DNA of 64,000 nucleotides from JAUIAI01 sp963732405 (GCA_963732405.1 CAVSZG010000005.1:62001-126000), one strand, 5' to 3'; shown: positions 35,412 through 45,248, numbered from the stretch's first letter. Notes: generated by a model from the letters alone, not told the origin. Numbers and translations are program-made.

Positions 35412-37219
35412 CAATTGCCTACCTGTAAGACGGCCAGAAATGCCTCCTGAGGAATTTCGACGCTGCCGACCTGCTTCATGCGCTTCTTTCCGGCCTTTTG
35501 TTTTTCGAGCAGCTTTTTCTTGCGGGTGATGTCGCCGCCATAACACTTGGCCAGCACGTTCTTGCGCATCGCCTTGACGTTCTCGCGCGCGATGATCGTC
35601 GAGCCGATTGCCGCCTGGATGGCGACGTCGTACATCTGTCGCGGAATCAATTCGCGCATCTTGGCAGCGACCTCGCGACCGCGCTGCTGGGCCACCGACC
35701 GATGGACGATCAGCGACAGCGCATCGACCCGATCGCCGTTGACCAGGATGTCCAGCTTGATCACGTCGGCCGCCTGATACTCACGAAACTCGTAGTCCAT
35801 CGAGGCGTAGCCGCGGGTTGCCGACTTCAGCCGATCGAAGAAGTCGAGCACGATTTCATTCAAGGGCAGATCGTAAGTCAGATGGACCTGGCGGCCGTGA
35901 TAGGCCAGGTTGCGCTGCACGCCGCGCTTGCCGTTACACAGCGTCATGACCGCGCCAACATATTCCTGCGGTACGAACACCGTGACCGACACCATCGGCT
36001 CGCGGATCTCGGCGACCTTGCCCATGTCGGGCAGCTTGGACGGATTCTCGACCTGGATCACCGTGCCATCGCGCAGCAGCACCTCATACACGACGGTAGG
36101 TGCCGTGGTGATCAGGTCCATGTCGAATTCGCGCTCTAGCCGCTCCTGCACGATGTCCATGTGCAACATGCCCAGAAAGCCGCAGCGAAAGCCGAAGCCC
36201 AGCGCCTGCGAGACTTCGGGTTCGTAGTGCAGCGAGGCATCGTTGAGCTTGAGCTTTTCGAGTGCGTCGCGCATGGCCTCGTATTGATTGGACTCGACCG
36301 GGTACAGGCCTGCAAAGACCGCCGGCTTGACCTCCCGGAATCCAGGCAGGGGATTGGCAGCCGCCCGCGAGTGATGGGTTACGGTATCACCGACCTTCGC
36401 GGCACTGAGCTCCTTGATGCCGGCGATGATGAAGCCGACCTCGCCAGCCGACAATTGCTCGCGCGGCTCCGACTTGGGGGAGAACACGCCCACATGCTCG
36501 GCGCCATATTGACCTGGTGAGGCCATCAGGCGGATACGCTCACGCACCTTGAGCGTGCCATTGACCACCCGCACGAGCATCACCACGCCGACATAGTTAT
36601 CGAACCAGGAGTCGATGATCAAGGCCTGCAGAGGGGCAGCGGGATCACCGAGCGGCGGCGGCACCTTCCTGACCACGAGTTCCAGAATCTCGTCGATGCC
36701 CATGCCGGTTTTGGCGCTCGCGCGGATCGCATCGCTCGCACCGATCCCGATCACATCCTCGATCTCGCTGACCGCCGCATCCGGATCGGCCGAGGCCAGA
36801 TCCATTTTGTTCAGAACGGGCAGGACCTCAACACCGAGCTCGATCGCGGTATAGCAGTTGGCCACGGTCTGGGCCTCGACGCCCTGGGACGCATCCACGA
36901 CCAGCAGCGCACCCTCGCATGCCGACAGCGAGCGACTGACTTCGTACGAGAAGTCGACATGGCCCGGTGTGTCGATCAGATTGAGCAGATAGCGCTGACC
37001 GTCCTGGGCCTGATACTGCAGTGTGGCCGTCTGGGCCTTGATCGTGATCCCGCGCTCTCGCTCCAGATCCATGGAATCGAGCACCTGTTCGCTCATTTCG
37101 CGATCGCTCAGACCTCCACAGCGCTGGATCAGCCGGTCGGCAAGCGTGGATTTCCCATGATCGATATGGGCGATGATCGAAAAATTGCGGATATGCTGCA
37201 TGGCCTGCGTGGGCTGCAT
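35411..37219 (-). CDS. lepA: Elongation factor 4 (translational GTPase LepA)
   Basis: 602 residues from ATG 37219, or 596 from ATG 37201 (MQHIRNFSIIAHIDHGKSTL). Neither has a strong ribosome binding site, and both match the family. GTPase motifs: AHIDHGKST (G1), LIDTPGHVDFSYEVSRSLSA (G3), PVLNKMDLASADPD (G4). The C-terminal LepA-specific domain ends DITRKKKLLEKQKAGKKRMK, as in the family, with a short extra tail. LepA is a ribosome-binding GTPase involved in initiation or stress. It lies 147 bases after mucD and overlaps lepB by one base. Confidence 0.96.
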   Translation of the reverse strand: MQPTQAMQHIRNFSIIAHIDHGKSTLADRLIQRCGGLSDREMSEQVLDSMDLERERGITIKAQTATLQYQAQDGQRYLLNLIDTPGHVDFSYEVSRSLSACEGALLVVDASQGVEAQTVANCYTAIELGVEVLPVLNKMDLASADPDAAVSEIEDVIGIGASDAIRASAKTGMGIDEILELVVRKVPPPLGDPAAPLQALIIDSWFDNYVGVVMLVRVVNGTLKVRERIRLMASPGQYGAEHVGVFSPKSEPREQLSAGEVGFIIAGIKELSAAKVGDTVTHHSRAAANPLPGFREVKPAVFAGLYPVESNQYEAMRDALEKLKLNDASLHYEPEVSQALGFGFRCGFLGMLHMDIVQERLEREFDMDLITTAPTVVYEVLLRDGTVIQVENPSKLPDMGKVAEIREPMVSVTVFVPQEYVGAVMTLCNGKRGVQRNLAYHGRQVHLTYDLPLNEIVLDFFDRLKSATRGYASMDYEFREYQAADVIKLDILVNGDRVDALSLIVHRSVAQQRGREVAAKMRELIPRQMYDVAIQAAIGSTIIARENVKAMRKNVLAKCYGGDITRKKKLLEKQKAGKKRMKQVGSVEIPQEAFLAVLQVGN

Positions 37220-37366
37220 CGCGGCCCCGGAGCAGCGGCCGGACAGAACCGCCCGGCGCCAGGGGCACAATTGAAAAGCGCGCCGGTGCCGACGCGCTGA
37301 GGGATTCTACCAGTGACCGCGCCACCGGGGCGCAGTACTGTTCATTCTGCAGACCCAGGGATACGA

Positions 37367-38848
37367 TCAGCGAGGCTTGAGCGGGACATACTGGGCCGAA
37401 TCATCGCGTTGTACGAGCAGGACAGCCGTTTTGCCCTTGGGCAGCTTGGCCACTGTGGCATTGAACTTGGGCACGGATTCCACATCGATATTGTTGATGG
37501 TCAGGATCACGTCACCCTCCTGCATGCCCGCCTCCTTGGCCGGCCCCTCGACCGCCTGGACCAGGACCCCGCCGGCAATCCGCAGATCACTGGCGCGTTC
37601 GGCTGGCAGGTTCGCCACCCCAAGGCCCAGCGCATTGTTGGAGGCATCGGCACGCTGGGTCGGCTCGGGGCTGACAGCCTCGGCTTCAGCGGTCTTTTCG
37701 GCGCTCATTTCGCCGACCCTGACGGACAGCATCTGCTCCTTGCCCTTGCGCCAGACCTTGACCTTGGCCTCGGTCCCCGGCTTGGTGCCGCCGACGATTC
37801 GCGGCAGGTCGCTGGACTTGGCGATCGGCCGCGATCCGAATTCGAGGATGATGTCACCGACCTGCACGCCTCCCTGATCGGCCGGGCTGTCCTGGGCCAC
37901 GCTGCGCACGAGCGCGCCGTTGGCATTGGGCAGACCGAGCGGATCGGCAATCTCCTTGGTCACCTCGGTGATCGCCACGCCGATGCGACCACGAACCACC
38001 TTGCCGGTAGTCCGGATCTGGTCGGCCACGTTCATGGCCTCATCGATGGGGATCGCAAACGAGATACCCATGAACCCGCCTGTCCGACTGTAGATCTGCG
38101 AGTTGATGCCGATCACCTGGCCACTCATGTTGATCAGCGGCCCACCCGAGTTGCCGGGATTGACCGCCACATCGGTCTGGATGAATGGCAGGTAATCGCC
38201 CGTATCGCGACCCTTGGCCGACACGATGCCCGCCGTGACCGTGTTTTCCAGACCGAAGGGCGATCCGATGGCCAGCACCCACTCACCCACGCGCACCTTG
38301 TTCGGATCACCGATGACCAGGCTGGGCAGCGAGACACCGTCGTCGATCTTGACCACCGCCACGTCGGTGCGCTTGTCCGAGCCGATCAATTTGGCCTTGA
38401 ATTCGCGCTCGTTGGTCAGGGTGACGATGATTTCGTCCGCTCCGTCCACGACGTGATGATTGGTCATCACATATCCGTCCTGGGTGAAGATGAAACCCGA
38501 GCCGACGCCCCGTGGCATCTGCCGACCCTCACCCGGTCCGCCCCGCTCCTGATCGCCGCGCGGGCCTTCCCGGCTACCCGGGGGGCCACCTTCACCTGGC
38601 GGGAAGAATCGGCGGAAAAACTCGAAGAACGGATCGTTCTCGTCCATGCCTTCGGGCGGCGTCAGTCGACCACGCCGGTCGTTCGAGCGGGCGGCGGCGG
38701 TTGTGCGGATATTCACCACCGCCGGGCCCGCGAGTTCAACCAGATCGGCAAACTCGGGCAGCCCTGTGCGTGCCTGCGCGGCGGCGGGCGCACTCAGAAG
38801 ACTCACGCCAAGCACACTGCCCAGCAACAGGGAAAGGAATTTAGACAT
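37367..38848 (-). CDS. mucD: Periplasmic serine protease, DegP/MucD type
   Basis: 493 residues. A signal peptide (MSKFLSLLLGSVLGVSLLSA) is followed by a Gly/Pro/Arg-rich loop at about 82-112, then a trypsin-like domain with catalytic His132 (TNHHVV), Asp162 (KRTDVAVVKI) and Ser234 (GNSGGPL). Two PDZ domains follow, near 270-360 and 400-490. Do-type proteases degrade or hold misfolded envelope proteins. In related genomes mucD ends an rpoE-rseA-rseB-mucD operon, but here those three genes are absent. The region before its ATG has no good Shine-Dalgarno. Confidence 0.95.
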   Translation of the reverse strand: MSKFLSLLLGSVLGVSLLSAPAAAQARTGLPEFADLVELAGPAVVNIRTTAAARSNDRRGRLTPPEGMDENDPFFEFFRRFFPPGEGGPPGSREGPRGDQERGGPGEGRQMPRGVGSGFIFTQDGYVMTNHHVVDGADEIIVTLTNEREFKAKLIGSDKRTDVAVVKIDDGVSLPSLVIGDPNKVRVGEWVLAIGSPFGLENTVTAGIVSAKGRDTGDYLPFIQTDVAVNPGNSGGPLINMSGQVIGINSQIYSRTGGFMGISFAIPIDEAMNVADQIRTTGKVVRGRIGVAITEVTKEIADPLGLPNANGALVRSVAQDSPADQGGVQVGDIILEFGSRPIAKSSDLPRIVGGTKPGTEAKVKVWRKGKEQMLSVRVGEMSAEKTAEAEAVSPEPTQRADASNNALGLGVANLPAERASDLRIAGGVLVQAVEGPAKEAGMQEGDVILTINNIDVESVPKFNATVAKLPKGKTAVLLVQRDDSAQYVPLKPR

Positions 38849-38992
38849 GGATAAGATCCAATTGACGGGAGATTTTCTCTAAAGTTATCAGGTAGTGGAC
38901 GCTGGCACAAAAGGAAGCCGACTCGTGGCCATGGTGGCCGGATTCGCCTTGACCAGGCTGAGCATGGCCGGTGGCCATCGCGGCATCCCCGT

Positions 38993-39382
38993 TCAACGCA
39001 GCAAAGGTCCCCGTTCCAACCAGAGCAACCAGCGGCAAAGCGCCCGCCAGTCCGGTTGGGTCATCTGCGACTGCCACCATCGCCATTCGAGCCGTTGCCC
39101 CGCCGATGCGCAGGTGACCAGACGGATCCGACCGGCACCGCGCCAGGCGGATTCGATGCGCATCGGCCAATGTTTGCGTTGCGCATCACGCAGCAGGCAA
39201 GCGCCATCGTGCAGGACGATCAGCATCGCCGGCTCGGTCGGTGAAGTGGGTCGCGACCCACTGCGCCATCGGGCCAGCAGCGGCACCAGCATCCGGTTCC
39301 GACCGGCGGGAATCAGCCAGGCGATCTGATCCTGGGCGGGTGGAAATATCGCACCGGGATCCGCGATCGTTGGCGTGGCCAT
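38993..39382 (-). CDS. Hypothetical protein between fabF and mucD
   Basis: About 129 residues from ATG 39382 (GTG 39385 also possible), 43 bases after fabF on the same strand. The protein is Trp- and Arg-rich, for example QRLEWRWWQSQMTQPDWRAL. The middle part LIVLHDGACLLRDAQRKHWP recalls the soluble C-terminal domain of YgfX/CptA-type proteins, but their two membrane segments are missing. The resemblance is weak, and no function is proposed. It occupies the position where rpoE-rseA-rseB are found in related gene orders. Confidence 0.5.
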   Translation of the reverse strand: MATPTIADPGAIFPPAQDQIAWLIPAGRNRMLVPLLARWRSGSRPTSPTEPAMLIVLHDGACLLRDAQRKHWPMRIESAWRGAGRIRLVTCASAGQRLEWRWWQSQMTQPDWRALCRWLLWLERGPLLR

Positions 39383-39425
39383 CACGGCGCGGCATCAATC
39401 CCGGTAAACGGCCGGCCGCGCGGGC

Positions 39426-40658
39426 TCATACGCGCGCGAACACCAGCGTGCCATTGGTGCCACCGAAGCCGAAGGAGTTCTTCATCGCCGACTCGATGCG
39501 CATTTCCCTGGCCTCGTTCGCACAATAGTCCAGATCACAACCTGGATCGGGGTTGGTCAGATTGATTGTCGGCGGTGAGATCTGATGAGCCACCGCCAGC
39601 ACCGTGAACACGCTCTCGATGCCGCCGGCGCCGCCCAACAGGTGTCCGGTCATGGACTTGGTCGAGTTGACCACCAACGAACGTGCCGCATCGCCAAACG
39701 CCAGTTTGATCGCATCGGTCTCGTTCTGATCGCCCAGCGGCGTGGACGTACCGTGAGCATTCAGATAGTCGATCGAATCGGCATTCAGACCCGCATCGCG
39801 CAGCGCCAGCAACATGCAGCGGCGCGGCCCGTCAGTATCGGGCGCGGTCACGTGATGGGCATCGGCACTCATGCCGAACCCGGTTAGTTCAGCATAGATG
39901 CGCGCGCCCCGTCGCCTGGCCTGTTCGTATTCTTCGAGCACCATCACGCCGGCACCTTCACCCAGTACGAAACCGTCGCGATCACGATCCCAGGGACGAC
40001 TGGCTCCCTCGGGATCGTCATTACGACCCGACAATGCGCGCGCCGCGATGAATCCGCCCAGACCCAGTGGGGAGATGGTTGATTCGGCGCCACCGGCCAC
40101 CATCAGGTCGGCATCACCATAGGCGATCATCCGCGCAGACTGGCCGATGCAGTGCAGACCGGTGGTACAGGCGGTGGCGATGGCCAGGTTCGGTCCGCGC
40201 AGACCGAGCGTGATGGCCAGCTGGCCGGAAATCATGTTGACGATGGATCCGGGCACAAAAAACGGCGACACCCGACGAACGCCGCGCCGGGTCATTTCGG
40301 CGTGGGTCTCTTCGATCATCGGCAGGCCGCCGATGCCCGAACCGACCATGACGCCGGCACGCTCGGCATTGTCGTCGCTGACAACAAAACCGCTGTCGGC
40401 CATTGCCTGGATCGACGCGGCAACCCCGTAGTGGATGAAGGTGTCGAAGTGCCTGGCCTCCTTGACGGGCAGATACTGCGACACATCAAAACCCTTGACC
40501 TCGCCGGCGATGCGCACCGGCATGGCCGACGCGTCGAAGCGGGTCACGGGGCCGATGCCGCTGCGACCCGCAACGATGTTCGACCAGGCGGACTGGATGT
40601 CGTTACCGACCGGGCTGATGATGCCCAGCCCGGTGACGACCACGCGTCGTTTGCTCAC
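39426..40658 (-). CDS. fabF: 3-oxoacyl-[ACP] synthase II
   Basis: 410 residues, cytoplasmic condensing enzyme elongating acyl-ACP with malonyl-ACP. The Cys-His-His triad is visible: Cys in IATACTTGLHCIGQ, His in LNAHGTSTPLGDQNE, and His in KSMTGHLLGGAGGIES. N- and C-termini (KRRVVVTGLGIISPVGNDIQ and NSFGFGGTNGTLVFARV) match FabF. It is four bases after acpP, the usual acpP-fabF pair, and last in the fab cluster. Confidence 0.97.
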   Translation of the reverse strand: MSKRRVVVTGLGIISPVGNDIQSAWSNIVAGRSGIGPVTRFDASAMPVRIAGEVKGFDVSQYLPVKEARHFDTFIHYGVAASIQAMADSGFVVSDDNAERAGVMVGSGIGGLPMIEETHAEMTRRGVRRVSPFFVPGSIVNMISGQLAITLGLRGPNLAIATACTTGLHCIGQSARMIAYGDADLMVAGGAESTISPLGLGGFIAARALSGRNDDPEGASRPWDRDRDGFVLGEGAGVMVLEEYEQARRRGARIYAELTGFGMSADAHHVTAPDTDGPRRCMLLALRDAGLNADSIDYLNAHGTSTPLGDQNETDAIKLAFGDAARSLVVNSTKSMTGHLLGGAGGIESVFTVLAVAHQISPPTINLTNPDPGCDLDYCANEAREMRIESAMKNSFGFGGTNGTLVFARV

Positions 40659-40662
40659 CGGA

Positions 40663-40905
40663 TCAGGCCGCTTTCGATTGAGCCTTCACATAGTCGATCG
40701 CCTGCTGGACAGTGGTGATCTTCTCGGCTTCTTCGTCGGGAATCTCGGTGTCGAATTCGTCTTCAAGGGCCATGACGAGCTCGACCGTGTCGAGCGAATC
40801 AGCGCCCAGATCATCGACGAATGCCGATTCGATCTTGACATCGTCCTGATTCACGCCAAGTTGTTCCGCGACGATCTTCTTGACGCGCGCTTCGATGTCT
40901 TCCAT
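40663..40905 (-). CDS. acpP: Acyl carrier protein
   Basis: 80 residues, strongly acidic, four-helix fold. The phosphopantetheine attachment Ser37 is in DDLGADSLDTVELVMALEDE. It carries acyl chains through fatty acid synthesis and is modified by AcpS, encoded in the same gene block. The 146-base gap to fabG may carry a separate promoter, as is usual for this highly expressed gene, although I could not identify one. GGAGAAGACC just before the ATG provides the ribosome binding site. Confidence 0.98.
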   Translation of the reverse strand: MEDIEARVKKIVAEQLGVNQDDVKIESAFVDDLGADSLDTVELVMALEDEFDTEIPDEEAEKITTVQQAIDYVKAQSKAA

Positions 40906-41051
40906 GGTCTTCTCCGTTCTGGATCATGTATCGCACCGGTGAAATGTGTTGGCCGGTGCCGATTCGTTGGCAGTGTTACCGGGACCCGGGTCAGGCGGAT
41001 CGGTCGGTCACGCTGGTCGATGGTGAACTCTTTATAACTGGGATTTTGCCA

Positions 41052-41798
41052 CTATTCCATGAACATTCCGCCGTTGACGTGCAGGGTGGCCCCGGTGATG
41101 TAGGCCGCTTCGGGGGAGGCCAGGAACAGGACTGCTGCCGCCACTTCGGCGGCCATGCCCAGTCGCTGGGCAGGGATCTGCTGCATCAAGGCCTCTCGCT
41201 GGGCGGTGGGCAGGTCCCGGGTCATGTCGGTATCGATGAATCCGGGCGCCACGCAATTGACCGTGATCTGTCGCGAGCCCAGCTCGCGCGCGAGCGATTT
41301 CGACATTCCCACCACACCGGCCTTGGCTGCCGCATAGTTGGCCTGACCCGGGTTGCCGGAGGCGCCGACCACCGAGGTGATGTTGATGATGCGTCCGTCT
41401 CTGGCTTTCATCATGGGGCGGATCACCTGCTGACTGAGACGGAAAACGGCCGACAGATTGGTCTGGAGCACGTCGGTCCACTCATCGGGTTTCATCCGGA
41501 GTGCCAGATTGTCGCGCGTGATACCCGCGTTGTTCACCAGGATCGCAATCGTGCCGAACTCGGTACCGAGCGCGCTCAGCAGGGCTTCGCAGGCCGGCGG
41601 ATCCGTCACGTCCAGGCAGGCACCCCGTCCGGTGATGCCGTGATCGGCCAGGGAGGCGCTGATCGCCTGGGCACCGGACTCGGTGGTTGCCGTGCCGACC
41701 ACCGTGGCACCCGCCCGCCCCAGCGCAAGCGCGATCGCCTGACCGATTCCTCGGGAGGCTCCGGTCACCAACGCGAGTTTTGCGTCAAGTCTGAACAC
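41052..41798 (-). CDS. fabG: 3-oxoacyl-[ACP] reductase
   Basis: 248 residues when started at GTG 41798, the usual FabG length. The open frame to 41885 overlaps fabD and adds non-homologous sequence, and no ATG lies nearer. AAGGAG ten bases before the GTG supports the choice. NADPH-binding LVTGASRGIGQAIALALGRA, the NNAGITRDNLALRM loop, and the Ser-Tyr-Lys triad (SVVGASGNPGQANYAAAKAG) are all present. It reduces 3-ketoacyl-ACP in each elongation round. Order fabD-fabG-acpP-fabF is standard. Confidence 0.96.
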   Translation of the reverse strand: MFRLDAKLALVTGASRGIGQAIALALGRAGATVVGTATTESGAQAISASLADHGITGRGACLDVTDPPACEALLSALGTEFGTIAILVNNAGITRDNLALRMKPDEWTDVLQTNLSAVFRLSQQVIRPMMKARDGRIINITSVVGASGNPGQANYAAAKAGVVGMSKSLARELGSRQITVNCVAPGFIDTDMTRDLPTAQREALMQQIPAQRLGMAAEVAAAVLFLASPEAAYITGATLHVNGGMFME

Positions 41799-41844
41799 GG
41801 CGGGCTGGCTCCTTGGCAATGGATTGATTGCCTGCGTGCCGCGC

Positions 41845-42798
41845 TCAGGCCAGGCGCTCGAGGCCGGCCTGCAGCGACTGGGCATCGTGCACGCAAAACG
41901 CGGTGAGTGACTTGTCGATGCGGCCGACCAGGCCGGTCAACACCTTGCCTGGACCGAATTCGACCACATGGGTCACCCCCATCGCACTCATCGCCCGCAC
42001 GACCTCCACCCAACGCACCGGGTTGGAGGCTTGTCGAACGAGTGCATCGCGGATGCGGCCAGGCTCGGTCTCGACAGCGACGTCAACATTGTTGACCAGT
42101 GCAATGGCCGGACTGGCCAGGCGTAGATCCGCCAGCGCGCTGGCCAGGCGGACACCGGCCGGCGCGAGCAGGCTTGAATGAAAGGGGGCCGACACCGCCA
42201 ATGGCAACGCACGCTTTGCGCCCAGCGCCTTGGCCAGTTCACACGCTTTTTGCACAGCCGCCGTGTGACCGGCGATCACCACCTGGGCGGGAGCATTAAA
42301 ATTGGCCGGCGCCACCGTCAGGCCACCGCAGGCCTCGCGGGCCTGCTCACAGGCCCTGGCAACCTGATCATCGTCCAGACCGAGGATCGCTGCCATGCCG
42401 CCTTCGCCTACCGGCACCGCCGACTGCATCGCGTCGGCGCGAAGTCGGGTCAGCGGAATGGCTTGCTCATCGGACAGGACGCCGGCGGCCACCAGCGCCG
42501 TGTATTCGCCAAGACTGTGTCCGGCCACGACATCGGCCGGTCGGCCGCCCTCAGCCAGCCAGGCGCGATAGCAGGCCAGCGAGGCCACCAGCATCGCGGG
42601 CTGGGTATTCGTGGTCAGGGCCAGATCATCGGCCGGCCCGTGTGCGATGAGCTGCGACAAGGCGGGCTCGCCCAGACTCCGGTCGGCGAGCGACAGCAGC
42701 GCCGCGACTTCGGGCCGATCGGCCAGGCTGTCGAGCATGCCCACGGCCTGAGAACCCTGGCCGGGGAACACACAGGCGAGCTTGATGGCGTCAGACAT
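41845..42798 (-). CDS. fabD: Malonyl-CoA:ACP transacylase
   Basis: 317 residues. The nucleophile elbow is VAGHSLGEYTALVAAGVLS, the oxyanion region FPGQGSQAVGML, and the catalytic His is in LPLAVSAPFHSSLLAPAG. It loads malonyl groups from CoA onto ACP. It lies five bases after fabH, in the expected cluster order. Confidence 0.97.
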   Translation of the reverse strand: MSDAIKLACVFPGQGSQAVGMLDSLADRPEVAALLSLADRSLGEPALSQLIAHGPADDLALTTNTQPAMLVASLACYRAWLAEGGRPADVVAGHSLGEYTALVAAGVLSDEQAIPLTRLRADAMQSAVPVGEGGMAAILGLDDDQVARACEQAREACGGLTVAPANFNAPAQVVIAGHTAAVQKACELAKALGAKRALPLAVSAPFHSSLLAPAGVRLASALADLRLASPAIALVNNVDVAVETEPGRIRDALVRQASNPVRWVEVVRAMSAMGVTHVVEFGPGKVLTGLVGRIDKSLTAFCVHDAQSLQAGLERLA

Positions 42799-42803
42799 CG
42801 CGA

Positions 42804-43793
42804 TTACATCTCCACCAGATTGGCGCCCCAGGTGAATCCGCCACCAACGCCTTGCAGCAGGACCAGTTGACCGCTGCGCACACGCCCATCCCGACGTCCT
42901 GCATCCAGGGCCAACGGCACCGAGGCCGCCGAGGTGTTGGCGTGACTGTCCACCGTGACGATCACCCGCTCGGGGTCGATGCCCAGCCGGCGGGCCGTGG
43001 CATTGAGGATGCGCACGTTGGCCTGGTGCGGAATCAACCAGTCGACTTCGCCAACCTGTCGGCCGGCGGCCTCGAGCGTTTCACGCCCCACCGAATCGAG
43101 TACGCCAACGGCCAGCTTGAATACGGCCTGACCGTCCATGGTCAGGTAGGGATGACCCGTGACCTGGCCGCCGACCACCGAACCGGGTGTGCGCAGGATA
43201 GCCTCCTGGCGGCCATCGGCATGGATGCGTGAGGCCAGCACGCCCGGCCTGGCATCGGCACGCAGCACGACCGCACCAGCGCCATCGCCGAACAGCACGC
43301 ACGTGGTCCGGTCGTTCCAGTCGAGAATGCTCGAGAAGGTTTCCGCCCCGATGACCACTGCACACTGTGCAATGCCGGCCCGAATCAGTGCATCAGCATT
43401 GGCCATTGCATAGACGAAGCCCGTACAGACGGCCTGAACATCGAAGGCGGCACCACCCGGTGCGCCCAGGGCTTTTTGCACGAGACAGGCGGTACTCGGA
43501 AAGATCCAGTCCGGCGTCGACGTGGCCACGATGATCAGATCGACATCGGCAGGCTTGAGGTCCGCATCGGCCAGGGCGCGGCGCGCGGCTTCGGTGGCCA
43601 GTTGGCTGGTGGTCTGACCGCTGGCGGCGTAATGACGCTGCCGGATGCCGGTGCGCGCGACGATCCAGTCGTCCGAGGTTTCGATGCCGCGCTGGGCGAG
43701 GCGGCGCGCCAGTTCTTCATTGCTGACCGGTTCGCCTGGCAGGATGGATCCGGTGCCGACGATGCGGCTGCCCGCCGCGTGCGCGCTGCTCAT
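42804..43793 (-). CDS. fabH: 3-oxoacyl-[ACP] synthase III
   Basis: 329 residues. The Cys-His-Asn triad is visible: Cys123 in DVQAVCTGFVYAMANADALI, His in WLIPHQANVRILNATA, and Asn in VDSHANTSAASVPLALD. FabH condenses acetyl-CoA with malonyl-ACP and so initiates fatty acid synthesis. The ATG overlaps the plsX stop by four bases. Confidence 0.97.
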   Translation of the reverse strand: MSSAHAAGSRIVGTGSILPGEPVSNEELARRLAQRGIETSDDWIVARTGIRQRHYAASGQTTSQLATEAARRALADADLKPADVDLIIVATSTPDWIFPSTACLVQKALGAPGGAAFDVQAVCTGFVYAMANADALIRAGIAQCAVVIGAETFSSILDWNDRTTCVLFGDGAGAVVLRADARPGVLASRIHADGRQEAILRTPGSVVGGQVTGHPYLTMDGQAVFKLAVGVLDSVGRETLEAAGRQVGEVDWLIPHQANVRILNATARRLGIDPERVIVTVDSHANTSAASVPLALDAGRRDGRVRSGQLVLLQGVGGGFTWGANLVEM

Positions 43794-44845
43794 GGTGAGA
43801 CCGGCTCCAGGGTGGCGGCCTGCGCGCAGGCCTGCTGAACCGCAACGAGGGTTTCGGTGACGCGTTCGAGCAGGCGGTTGCCGGCGGCGTGATGGGCGCG
43901 TCGCAGGGCCGATTCGAATGACAAGGCGTCGGCCGAACCATGGCTCTTGAACACCACGCCGCGCAATCCGACCAAAGCCCCGCCGTTGTAGTGACGATGA
44001 TCGAGGCGTCGCTTGAGCCGCTGCAGGACCGGCATCGAGATCAGGCCCATGAGCCGTGTGAACGCGCTCCGGCCATACTCCTCGCGAATGAAGCCGCCCA
44101 GCATCTGGGCCAGGCCTTCCGAGGTCTTGAGCACCGCATTGCCGACAAATCCGTCGCAGACGATCACATCGACGATGCCGCTGTAGATGTCGTTACCCTC
44201 GACATTGCCGTGAAAATTGAGCCCTGAGTCGCGCAGCAACTGGCCGGCCTGCTTGACGGTATCGTTGCCCTTGATGACTTCCTCGCCGATGTTGAGCAGG
44301 CCCACCGACGGATTATCCACGCCATCGAGCGCAGTGACCAACGCGCAACCCATCAGGGCGAACTGAAGCAGGTGCGTGGGTTCGCAATCGACATTGGCGC
44401 CCAGATCGAGCAAGGTCGTCGTTCCCCCCTTGCGGTTGGGCAACTGGAACGCAATGGCAGGACGCTCGATACCGGGCTGCATCTTGAGAACGAAACGCGA
44501 AATCGCCATCAGGGCGCCCGTGTTGCCGGCGCTCACGCAGGCATCGGCCGCACCGTCGCGAACCGCCTCCACTGCCAGACGGATCGAGGACTGCCGCTTG
44601 CCGCGCAGCGCCAGCGCTGGCGACTCGTCCATGCCGACGACCTGCTCGGCGTGCACGACCGAGAACCGATCGCGCAAGGCGTTGGTCGCGGCATTGGCAT
44701 TTAATGCCGATTCGATCTCGCCCTGACGACCGACCAAAACCAGCCGACTGTCCGGTTCATGCTCGAGAAACGCCAAGGCGGCCGGTACGGTAACCGACAC
44801 GCCATGATCGCCTCCCATGCAATCGACAGCTATGCGTGGATTCAA
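43790..44845 (-). CDS. plsX: Phosphate acyltransferase PlsX
   Basis: 351 residues. The start RIAVDCMGGDHGVSVTVPAA is the family signature, followed by DGAADACVSAGNTGALMAIS and DGFVGNAVLKTSEGLAQMLG. PlsX makes acyl-phosphate from acyl-ACP for phospholipid synthesis, linking the fab genes to membrane lipid formation. It overlaps fabH by four bases and lies 220 bases after rpmF. The gap holds no gene that I can support. Confidence 0.97.
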   Translation of the reverse strand: MNPRIAVDCMGGDHGVSVTVPAALAFLEHEPDSRLVLVGRQGEIESALNANAATNALRDRFSVVHAEQVVGMDESPALALRGKRQSSIRLAVEAVRDGAADACVSAGNTGALMAISRFVLKMQPGIERPAIAFQLPNRKGGTTTLLDLGANVDCEPTHLLQFALMGCALVTALDGVDNPSVGLLNIGEEVIKGNDTVKQAGQLLRDSGLNFHGNVEGNDIYSGIVDVIVCDGFVGNAVLKTSEGLAQMLGGFIREEYGRSAFTRLMGLISMPVLQRLKRRLDHRHYNGGALVGLRGVVFKSHGSADALSFESALRRAHHAAGNRLLERVTETLVAVQQACAQAATLEPVSP

Positions 44846-45065
44846 CTCACCCTCTGATTGGCGAGGTATCCAGACCGGCGGCCAGCTGGCATCCGGTCGA
44901 CACTGTTTTCGTCATTGCTTCGTCGACATGCTACCGTGGCTGTCCAATCAGCGCTCGCGCATGACCGGACAGCGACGACTCTCCATGGGCAGATCCGCTG
45001 ATCATAGCGGCTGGCACATAGCGGCGGGCATTTTCCGAACCGGGCAGCGCGTGTCGGTCTGCGTA

Positions 45066-45248
45066 TCAGTCGTCGGACTTCGTATTGACGACCTTCTTGC
45101 CCCGGTAGTATCCACCCGGACTGATGTGATGCCGCAGGTGCACTTCGCCGCTGGTCGGCTCGACGGCGAGCGGCGCGTCGGTCACGCCGTCGTGTGAACG
45201 GCGCATGTTGCGCTTCGATGGTGAACGTTTGTTTTGCTGTACGGCCAT
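45066..45248 (-). CDS. rpmF: 50S ribosomal protein L32
   Basis: 60 residues. MAVQQNKRSPSKRNMRRSHD is the unmistakable L32 start. HLRHHISPGGYYRGKKVV follows. The start at 45248 was preferred over an in-frame codon three residues earlier. The zinc-binding Cys of some L32 proteins are absent, as in many proteobacteria. Order yceD-rpmF-plsX is conserved and links ribosome and lipid synthesis in one transcript. Confidence 0.98.
   Translation of the reverse strand: MAVQQNKRSPSKRNMRRSHDGVTDAPLAVEPTSGEVHLRHHISPGGYYRGKKVVNTKSDD

Noticed and set aside
37313..38854. A 513-codon plus-strand open frame
   Set aside because: It is antisense to mucD, whose catalytic triad and PDZ domains are intact.
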